This document shows positions 46,201 through 57,866 of a stretch of 64,000 nt of DNA, piece after piece. The notes beneath the pieces were generated by a model. It saw only the letters and a list, made by a program, of their open reading frames with translations, made no database searches and was not told where the DNA came from. Numbering within the stretch: position 1 is the first letter of the stretch; the number at the start of each line of letters is the position of its first letter. A program made the position numbers and the translations under genes. The stretch comes from Patiria pectinifera (lineage: Eukaryota; Echinodermata; Asteroidea; Valvatida; Asterinidae): contig CM057149.1 of NCBI GenBank assembly GCA_029964075.1, forward strand, positions 5,404,465-5,468,464, read 5' to 3'.

Positions 46201-49200
46201 CAGAAGGGCAATATTCATTATTGCATTGTACTCCATATGCATGTAAATGTAACAAAAGGCCCTGTCACACTATCTAACATCTCTGCATTGGATCCAGGCG
46301 ACCCCAAGATTTCAGGAACCCATCACACCAGCAAGAATCCAAGGTGGCTTCTTCACGGGTCTAGCACTCTGCAGGGGTCAAATTCAACCCTGGTGGGTAC
46401 CAGGGTTCAGAGGCTCTACATGCGTGTAAAATATAGAATCTACAGCCTACATGTGTGTAAACCAGTATAAGTGTGAACAGTATGCCTTGTAAACCCGTGT
46501 TCAATCTGATTGGCTCCGCTCATGGTGGGTCTGTGTTTATTTGAACATGGTTTATTACGCGAGACGATAGTGGAAAAGGCCTAAAGTCTAAATGAATTGT
46601 CAGCAGAAAAAGGTGAAGTGAAGGGAAAGGAAATTTTGATTTATTGTATTATTTCATTTAAGGTTTTGTTATGTACATATTTAATGTGAAAATCATGTTC
46701 AATGTGTTACAGGAAAAGAGTGTGACCTAGTGGCTAGGACTTGTGAGTTATGATCACAGGGTTCGGGGTTAGAGTCCGGTCCAGGCCATGTGTTGTGCCC
46801 AAATTGGTATTGACATTTGTTTAAAAAAAAAAAAAGGCCTGTAATGGACAAGCATCCTGTCTATGGGGATGGAGGTACTCCCTAATATAGAAAAACTGGC
46901 TGGTAATAGTCCAGGATGTGTACATGTATGTTGGGCGTTTTAACATCAGTGATACAGTAGAAGGTGCCTATGGGCTCAGTGCGGAAACCAAAGAGGGCGC
47001 CCTTTTACCAAGCAACGACGTCCCATGGGCGGGACACATACATTTCGCTGGTTGACGCACACGCGCACCGTTCCTTGTGTGTGACGCACGTACACCAGGG
47101 GATTTGTACTATGTACATGCAGTGGCCGCGCTCGTGGGGCGAAATATTGCAGCCAGGCAAGATGGCGTCATTCGGTCACCCCCAACTGTACTTTCTTTGC
47201 CGGTGAGGGGGTACTTGTGAACAGAGCGAATAACAAACACTGCATCGCTTAACTCTCAGTTTTAACCAACATCCGATTTTAATATTAACACATTGACTAT
47301 TGTCTCTCTCTCTCGGGGTTTTTTTTCAGGACAATTGGTCCCCGCTCCAAAGTCTGGTCCGAGAAGGAAAACGTTGATCAAGGCGCTTATGAATTTGCTG
47401 AAGTAAGTTACATTAAGCAAACTTGGTCTTAGTATTCCAATTTGATGAATTGGTCAATGAGAAATCAGGAAATACGGATTTGTGTATTCATGGATTGTCC
47501 ACCGCACTGTGTCAAAGTACTGGTTTGTCATACGCAAGGGGTTCTAACATGTCGAATCTCTTTGGCAAGCTGAAAATCATATTCATAAATACCTAAGACA
47601 GTTTACCCATTCTTATTGGTTGAGAGCCCCTCACATGGCCAGTCTACAACGAATGATAAAGACATGGCTAGCTGGTGTTAAAACACTTTTCCAGTGTCAC
47701 GTGAAATTTGGACTCCTATGAAATGCAGTGCCTTTTACCGTTTTATTGGTTGAATGTTCACAATCCTCACTTAGGCGTGCACAATACCACCAGTGAGTCA
47801 GTATTTTATAGTTCTAAATTCAAAACGCAACGCGCCAGGTGTGTTCTGCGCGACATCGCACAGAACATGCTACGCGCGCGCCAATCTCCATAAAAGGAGT
47901 TGTTTACATCTTACTCACCAGCTGGACACTCCATTATTTAGCTAGAGAGGTCTTTCCAAAAACATGAAGTGAACTTTTTTGACCGAAAAGGTACTATGAA
48001 TAGAAATAAATATGTGCTTGGTTGGTATTAATCACTCTGTTTAAGACCGCTTGCAGTCTGGGTGCTGATAATTACCCTCGCCGAATATCAGCACCCAGAC
48101 TCCAAGCGGTCTTAAACAGAGTGATTAAAACCTCTCCAGCAAAAAGTGATGGAGTGTCAACTGTATATTGATAAGAGTATCACTGCACAAAACATAGCAC
48201 TGTGGACAGCAGTAAAACATGACAGATTCCTCCAACTTGCCCTGAGATTACCGCACAAAAGAAATGTGATGGCTTTTTAAATATTATTCATACACTATCG
48301 AAGATTACCCCAAAGTATTCTGAAGTATTGTGCTAACTCTGTGGGCAAACATGTGGAGGCAAAACTTGAAGGGTTAGAAATGTAAAACAACCTTTCGATT
48401 AAGAATCTTGGGGTGTTTTTGCCCCACAACATTGATTTCTTGACATATTGAACAAAGATGAACAGGGTGTCCCCCCCAAAAAATTGTGCAAGCAGATATC
48501 CTTTAATTTCTAAAAAAACTACTTAACGTGAATATTTCATCTCGTTGGAGCATATTAATTATACTCTTGTGTATATTCAGTAAAAATGCCATGGAAATCC
48601 GTTCATGCAAACCAGAGATCTTAACAGATAAAAGGCTATGGGTTTTTCACCCATTCCAATGGGATGGGATTTACACAGTTAACTTACTTTACATCAGAGT
48701 GAAAAGGCCCATGACAATCTGATGCACTGATATCACTGACTGTGTAAATCCCATTAGAATGAGTGAAAACCCATTGCCTTTTACAACCTGTTAGATCTCT
48801 GGTTTGCATGAACGAATTTCCATGGCATTTTCACTGATTATACACAAGTGTATAATTAATATGCTCCATCAAGATGAAATACTCATGTTCAGTAGTTTTT
48901 GAGAAATTAAAGGATACCTGCTTGCACAATTATATTTGGGACACCCTGTATTCAGCCATGTTAGTCTGCTAGTATACAAATATTGAGTGGATCAGCGCGG
49001 AATGGGAGGAATATTATCGCAAGGTAAAATCTGGACTTTTCCATTTCACGAGGCGAAGCCGAGTGAACTGGAAAAGTCCAGATTTTACCGAGCGATAATA
49101 TTCCTCCCATTTCACAATTTAAAGCCACTCAATATTTGTTTTATGTAACTGACCAATAGATCCTTGTCATTTGATATATTGGAACTTTTATTTCAATACA

Positions 49201-52200
49201 AAATTGGTAAAAAATGTATTTTTCTCTTCCAAACCACTCCTTCACGAAAATGTTTGCTCAATGCGCACACCAGGATGCATTTGCACACAAATACCGCGTC
49301 ATGGAACAAGAATGATCCTAACTGTTCAATAGTATTTCCCATTCCCTTGGGGGATAGTACTTTTTGAGCCCCGGCGTGAATGGCAGTAATAACTTATGTC
49401 ACGTGATGTGAGTTCCACCAATCCAATGACAAGGATCTGTATGTCGGTTATATAAATACAGTTATATAGAGAAGGTAGCACTTTAAAGACAACTAAAATG
49501 AAACATATGGCATAAGCTTTTGTAGCTGTAGCTCCTTCATCAGATGCAATGAAGAGAGACCTCTTCGCTACCTTCTCTGTATAACTATTGATCTCTTAAC
49601 AGACTGAGCAGATGTTGCTGGTAGCGGAGAATCTTCTTGGTCCGTACGTCTGGGGGCAGTATGATCTCCTGATCCTGCCCCCATCCTTCCCCTGTGGAGG
49701 GATGGAGCATCCTTGCCTTACTTTTGTCACGCCAACACTTTTGGTGAGTTTTCAGTACTTGACTATAAAACCTTTTGATTAAGATTTTTTTTTTTTGGCC
49801 CTCACTATAAATTTCTTAACAGACTGAGCAGATGTTGCAGATTGCTGAGAATCTTCTTGGTCCCTACGTCTGGGGGCAGTATGACCTCCTGATTCTTCCT
49901 CCATCCTTCCCATATGGCGGGATGGAAAACCCTTGCCTAACTTTTGTCACGGCGACACTGTTGGTGAGTTTTCAGTGCTTGACTCTATCAATTTCAGTGT
50001 TGTATTCGAGTCGATCACGAAGTAAATCAAGTCGGATCAAAAGTAAAAGTCATTTCGCAAGTCTTATCACAAGTAACAGATGTTGAAACACCACTAAACA
50101 AACGAGGGCACGTGTGGTCTAGCGGTAGAGCACAGGATTCATGATCATGGGATTGTGGGTTCCAGCCCCGCCGTGGCCATCGGTGTCCTTGAGTAAGGTG
50201 CTTTACCTCAATTACTCCTCTCAACCCAGGTGTTAAATGGGTACCAGCATTATTCAATGCTGGGAAGGTAACAGATTTGCTGTGGAGGAGGTGTGGCGAT
50301 CCCCCCACAGCAGCAGCATATGAGTCTGGCCCAATCGCTTCAAAAGAGAGATGGGCACTCCATTCCTGTGAACACAGGTTCATCCCCTTTACTTTTTTTT
50401 TTTACTAAACAAACATTTGGCTATAAAGAACGCCCATTTGGCTCCTGAAATAGTAAATTCTATAATAATGCACAATCACTATAACGAAAGACCATTATAG
50501 GGAACCATTTTTTATGGACCCTGTCGTGTTCCCTATAGTGATGTTCCACTGTACTGCCTTTACTACTGTTGATTTGAATAACTTAAGCCTAAAGGACTTG
50601 TGGACTTGTTGGGAATTATGATGGACTCGACTACAACACTGCTTAGTTTGCTTGTACACGCCTTCTTTATCTAAGGCCACGTGTCGTTGCTTAATAATTT
50701 TGTAATGTGTTGGAAAGGAAATGCAAGGCATTATGGTTTACATTATGGTTAATGCACATACATTCAGTGCATATCCAATGAGAGCTCAATGAAATTACCT
50801 GTTATCTGTACTCTTTGTGGGGTGGCGGATATGGGCTCTAGAGGGTCTGCACACATAATAGGCCCTTGGTTAGGAAAAAAGAGTTACAAAGTAACTCACT
50901 GTGCCTCAGATACCTTATTCAGATACTGGGTAAGTTAAGGCAGCTTTTTGCCATGCGAAACCATGATCGACAGTGAGTCCAACTTAGAGCCTTGGGCCGT
51001 TGTCTTGCTTGATTCGTGAGGCCAGGTTCCCATTCTAATGATAAAAGGACTGTGACAACTTGATTCTGTCTCACTTTGCATCATGTGTACTGTGTGGATG
51101 ATCATAACAATAATATTGTTAACTAATAAATGTTTGATTTTTGTCTTGAACAGGCGGGTGACAGATCTTTGGCAAATGTGAGTACAGTTGTTAGACGTAC
51201 ACATTGAGTGCGTTCGATTACTTCCCCCCAGCTTACTCGCGCCTGGCTCCTCGCGTGATGATAGACATGCACAGTGGAGCTAAATAAACCAACGGTTTCG
51301 GGTAAAGTTTCGTGCAAGAGCTGGAAAGTTGAACTTTGACATGACACAGGCTGCATCCGAATCATCTGTTTAGAGCTAGGTCTAGGCCCAGGCCCATTGA
51401 AAATACGCGGGGACGCGCTGACAAGGGTAGCCGTAGTTTGGAAGCCCGTTTCGGACACGGCCTGAGGCGCCCGCCGGACGTCACATTGGCAGCCATGTTT
51501 ATTGCATGGCCTTATGGGATACTTACCCAAGTAACCGGCTCGGCGAGTCGGTTACTTGGGCCAGGCTCGAGTAAGCGTAAGAAGAAACGAGAGAGGTAAA
51601 TCAAACGCTGTCGCGCTTGCACAAGTAAGTGCGGGGGAAGTTATCGAACGCACTCCTTGCAATAAGGTAGAGATAATATGAATGCAGGTTAAACGGTTGA
51701 TACCTTTAACTACCAAGAAAGTCTTGCGGTCAGTGAGTCAAGGACCAGATGGTCATCAAGGCCAGTTGGTCTATTGAAATGCGGGGCTGGGGTTAATGCA
51801 CCTACATAGTCTGGACATATACATTTTTTGAACAATTTAGACAACTACTAATTTAAATTTTCCTACGGTGCATCTTAAGACGCACCGTTGGAAAGGCCTT
51901 CTTTCGTTGATTACTTCAAAATGATAGCTTGCCAGAAAGATTAATTTCACAGGGAGTTTAGTCTACTTACTATCTTTCAACCGAGTATGTTTTTCAACAG
52001 TAATACGCCAGTTACTTTTTCGGATGGCTGCAAATGATGGACTATAGCTTTAAGCTGCTGGCTGGATTAGGGGAACAAAATCCAGTCTCAGACCAAAAAT
52101 GAACCCCTTCTTGTTTGGAACTGTTTTCCTCAGGTTGTTGCCCACGAGATCAGCCATAGCTGGACAGGCAACCTAGTCACCAACTGCAGCTGGGAACATT

Positions 52201-55200
52201 TCTGGCTGAACGAAGGATTCACGGTCTTTGCAGAGAGGAAGATCGCCGGCAGGATGCACGGGGAGAAACAGAGGCACTTTGAGGCAATAGGTAAGGGGGG
52301 CTTCACGGGGTATGATTTGGGGTAATGAGAGGTGTGGTGTGGGGTGGTTTGGGGAGGGGTAAGTGGGTGCATGGCTGGCGACACTGAGGGAAGCTGAGAC
52401 TCTTTGAGGCAATAGGTGAGGGGACTTCACGGGGTATGATTTGGGGTAATAAGGGGTGTGGTGTCGGGATGGTTCGGGGAGAGGTATGTGGGTATATGTC
52501 TGGCGACACAGAGGGAAGCTGAGACTCTTTGAGGCAATAGGTAAGGGGGACTTCACAAAACCATTTATTATTTTTATCCTTTGCAGGCGGATGGAAAGAC
52601 CTACAAAATGCTGTAAGTGAATTAGGAATTTTTCAAGTTTATTTGATAACTTGAATGTGGATAAGTCATACAAGGTTCAGTGGAGAGCAAACTATTTCTT
52701 AATGGTTTCATGAATTATTTTAAATAAATTTTGCTCTCATTAACTCAAGCTTATTAAGGTCACATTTCCCATATGTAACTTTACAGTCCATTTTGTGTGC
52801 AATAGTGCTGCAGTTTAGAATCGGCCTTAGATGTAAAGTGGATTCTAAAAATGCGCATCATATGGAAAAGCAACATGAATCACTACACTCTTTGGTTTTG
52901 TTTTGATATCTAAAGTTGTCTACATTTTTTACCCAGGTGGATAGGTACGGCGCCACCCACCCCTTCACCCATCTCATACCCAGTCTGAAGGACGTGGACC
53001 CTGATGATGCATTCTCCTGTATACCTTACGAGAAGGGATCCACGTTGCTGTTTTACCTGGAGACGCTGGTTGGCAATAATGGTAATGGTACCCGTATATT
53101 AGAAAGGTTTTGCATGAGTTTGTCAGTTTGTGTGGTCTTGTGGCGTCATGCAACTTGCTATATGTACGTGTGGCAGGGCGAAGTTTCACTTGTAGTTTTC
53201 AATGTATTTTTTAGTGTTTTGGTATCGGAGTAGCTACCACCTTCCCTTCCTTAGTAGTTTATACCCCTGATAAAGTTTCCCCAGTAACAAGTTAATTGAC
53301 TTTGTATGCTAATGGCACCCATGCCATCAAGGTCCCTCCCCCCGCCCCCCCCCCCCCCCGACCATGTGCCTTGCCACATACGCAGTAGTACAAATATATT
53401 TCTGTGTTAAATCAGTATGAAATGTAAAGTATGAAATGTATAGTAAATTGTGAATGCTTATCATCCATGCTGTTATTTTATTTGATAAATAATGTATCAT
53501 TTTGAATGAAAGAGGATGAATTCCTGAACATGTATGTGCCATTGTTCCATGCTTCAAAGCAAGATTATCTGCAGATATTGGGCTAGTTTTCATCTTAGGT
53601 TTTCCTTTTGGGTTACAAATGCTATGTGACTGATAACAGTTACAGATAGTTACGTATGCGTATAGATGCAAAACCTCTCAATTGTATGAGAGTTATAGTC
53701 TTGCAAGTCAGTCACAAGTAAGGTAACAATTAACAGGGGATGAACGATGATAAAGGAATACCTTATCACGGTTTCTTTTAGTAACTTATGTCTTGACTTG
53801 AGACTGGAGGACATGTGATTGACTAGTCGGGGCCGTAGTTTAACCTGAAGCATATAAATTAGTGAGGCCGTGGAAAAACTTGGCTAAATTCTGTTACGCT
53901 GTTTATGACCGCCAATCCAAAACTGTTTTTCAGTGAGATATGTTTTGTTTTCAATCATAAAGAGGCAATAGGAATGTCAAAGAGATGCAGATGCTCACAC
54001 ACAATTTTTAAGAGGTAGGCCCATACGCTGGGTTTCAAAAGAACCCCCATCCCCGGATCGGTGTGGAGTTCCGCTCAGAAATTTATTTTGAAAAAGAACA
54101 AAAAATCCCCCCCCCCCCCCAATTTTTTTGATGACCTGTCCCCCCTAAAAATCTCGCCTTCAATTTGTAAACACAAGCAAAGTTGATTCAAAAAGTCCCG
54201 GGAAAGTGGCCAGGATATGTCTCAGATTGCACCACAGAGCATCTAGAATCCACAATTTTCCGGGGCCCTTGGGGGGGCCTAGGACCCCACGCCATATGCT
54301 TCAAGCTCCGCACTCCCATATAAAAAGTACCACTTTGGGATTTGAAGACCCCCCCCCCCCAGTCTGGGATCAGGGAGTGGACCTGAGAGGTCTTCTAATT
54401 TATTATTTAATTTTTTTGTAGATGAGTTTGAAGCTTTCCTGAAGTCCTACATCAACAAATTCAAGTACAAGAGCATCACAACTCAGCAGTGGAAGGACTA
54501 CCTGTATGAATACTTCCATGATCAGGTAAAAAGAATTGGTGAATTGCGATACAAATTCACAAGCTTACTTTGGCAAGACGCAAACCCAGTACCTCCTGCT
54601 TATTAAGGAAGACATCTTTCAACCATCAAGCTGTTGGCTGGTCGGTTCAAATCTAATGTCACTAATTAATTTGGTTTTTTCTTTTTTCTCGCAAGCCCTT
54701 GGACAAGCAATGAAAGCACACATATGCAAAAAACCTTTTGTTGGAAAAAAAAATAGCGAAGGTTGACAAAAAGAATGCTTGGCTCTCTCTTCATCTTTTT
54801 TCTGAATTACTGAGGAGCTGCGCTCTTTGTTTTAACCAACAGCAATCGGTATTTGACGTTGTGGATTGGGACGCTTGGTTCTTCCAACCCGGAATGCCGC
54901 CTGTAAAACCAGAGTAAGTAGATTGATCTGAAGTTCAGTTCCTTCAACCCCTTTGAGGAGATGGTGGGAAAACAAAACTGTTGTTGTAATTGAGGTAAAA
55001 AGACCCAAATTGACAAACCAGATATTGACCTCATCATTTTACTTGAAAAACTTTATCAGTGCAAGAAAGACACTCAAAACTTTTTTCGACGATCACACTT
55101 TCAAGAGTTTTTGTGTAACAAAGTTTTTGGAAACACTAAACCAGTCCTAAAAATTCTGTATGACCGTGCTAATCATGGACCACTCTGTGGGGTACTTGTT

Positions 55201-57830
55201 CATTGTTAGAGGTACCCCGCAAGTGAAATCTTTAGAAACTAGGGTGCCCCGCAAGTGAAATCTTTAGAAATGGGGGTAAAAGGACAACAATGCTCCTAGC
55301 CTTGGTCAATGCTCTCGTCGTTATTCGTCCCGTACACGGTAAATCGTCGGCATACATGTATATCCTCACGCGCTATGCACATGCATGTAAAAATACAGCG
55401 CGAACAGCGACCTCACGCGGCCACTATTTTTATATACAAATCAGTCGAGGACGATCGAGAGCCTTGGTTCAATCGTCTATGTGAGGTTTTGGGGGTGGTG
55501 CTCATTATGTTAATAGCCTTAGCTGACCTTAAATGTCGTTTTCTTATTGGTCGATCGTTGCGTGGAAACTTGCATAGTGAAACGTGGCACCGTACATAAT
55601 TCATACATGTACACGTTGTGTGTCTCTGCACACGGCACCAATGCACAAAAACGGTGGTTCATGTCACGTCCGCAAAAGGCGAATAGCTGCAAATTATTTG
55701 ATGACGTCCGGATTTACCAAGGTGTGATAGGACACTCCACATATTAGCCCCGCCTACACTTATCTGTATTCGCATACGAGGTCGTGCACTAGAAATCCAG
55801 CGCAAACTAAAGAAAAACATAAGCTTTTGCCGATGATTGAACCAAGGCTCGAGATCGGCCCCAACTGATTTGCATAAAAAAATAGTGGCCGCATGAAGTC
55901 GCTGTTCGCGCTGTATTTTTACATGCATGTGCATAGCGCATGAGGATATATGCCGATTTATTGACGCGTCTGACCCCGAAATCGGCCCGAGAGCATTGAC
56001 CAAGGCTACAATGCTCCTACCCCAGAACTGTCCATCTGCTGGAACGTTTGAGACCCATAGACCAGTACTGACCATGGCCACTTGTAGGGTACTCGTACAA
56101 TGGGAATGGTACCCCACAAGTGAAAAAGGATTAAAGGACAACAATGCTCCTACCCCAGAACTCCTTCCCATTGAGTCGTCCGTGTGACCGTAGTCCCGTA
56201 TGTTTGTTAAAGTTTTTGGAATCGTTCTCGTTTCCTTACTATTCACTTGAGTTCCATAAAACTTGGACACAAGGGTCATTGAGTAGCAAAGATAATGTGG
56301 GATATATTTCAGGTCAAAGGTCAACTGAGGTTAATAATGATGTAATTCACAGGTTTGTAAAATATTAACAGATATTCACATGCTTTCATGGATTTTGATG
56401 AAACTTAAATGCAGTGACCCTTGGGTGGGAAGACACAATTCTTTATCTGATTACTGAGGTCAAAGGTCATGTAGGGGTTCATTACAGGTCAATGTTCAAA
56501 TATGCTTCAAATGTTTCGTTGTTTACAGAATTTGATGGATTTTCATGTAACTTGGATGGGGTGATCCTTGGGTGGGGGTTAATCACAGCTCTGTTGAAAT
56601 TGGAGGTCAAAGGTCATCTAAGGGGTCATTTCGGGTCGTCGTTTAAAAATGCACAAAATCTATCTTCCTTTCTAAGAATGCAAAACTTATAGGAATCGAC
56701 CGCAAATCACTTGTTATATTTACCAACTTTTACAAAAGTGTGCATTTTTCATAATGGGTTGAGTAATTCTTTTCAATAAAAGAACCAATTGATCCTTCCT
56801 TTTCCCAAACAGTTTTGACACAACACTGAGCAGTTGTTGCTCTGAGCTTTGCCTGCGATGGTGCCGATCGGCGACCTGTGACCTGACCTCGTTCACCAGC
56901 GATGACCTTGGGTCACTGACCTCAAAGCAGGTCATCGAAGTACTCTCGCAACTTCTACTGGAGGTTGGTTTTGTTGAATGAAAATATTAATCCAATATTG
57001 GGTTTTGCGCTTCACAATTTCATAATCATGACAATAATTTTGTTGTTGATGTTTACTTTTCTGGTTTCAGCCGCCATTGAGCTCTGAGCACATCCAAGCT
57101 ATGGAGAAGACCTATAGGTTGGGTGAGAGTGGGAACGCTGAGGTCAAATTCCGCTGGTTTCGTCTATGCATCCGGGCGGGATATGAGCCCGTCACGCAGA
57201 AAGCGCTGGACTTTGCCGTCCAGTGGGGACGACTCAAATTTACCAGACCAATTTTCAGGTAAGTGAACATTGTTCTGCAATAAAAGGTTTCTTTTTCTGA
57301 CATAATTGCAACTTTGGCCAGCATGTATTCAGGCTGAAATCTTTGAGGGTATTTTTTGACTGCATAATTACTTTTTTAAATCCTCATATCAGTTCAATTT
57401 TATTAGTTTATCATATTGGTTGGGCTGTTTTTAACTGTATTAATGTATTTGAATTAGAAATAACTATACATATTTATTTCAAACCCCATTACAAATTACT
57501 TTCCTTTTACAGAAGCTTGAATGGAAGTTTTAATGCATAAGGCCAAAAAAAGAAATTCTCCGGTTTCTGCTGGGTGTGCGCCGGCGCGTCGCCATGTCAT
57601 GCGGCGTCTGCAAAATGAAAGTTTTTTCTCAATGAAAGATGATGTTCCAAAAACTCTGGTCACTGGTTGTTTTGACTGGAATCCTGCTGCTTTTAACTGA
57701 TTTGTTTTTGGGGGGGGTGATGGTCAAGAAGCATACTCTGGCCTCTCCTCTATTCTCTCATATACATATTTACTAAGTTTTTATTTGCACCCATTTGCAT
57801 CAATCAACATCATTTGACCGCAAAAAAAAA

Positions 57831-57866
<36 letters not shown>

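Noticed and set aside
52173..52673. 166-codon minus-strand ORF over LTA4H exon 9
   Set aside because: It is the antisense shadow of exon 9 and the tandem repeats after it, with proline-rich repeats and no recognisable family.
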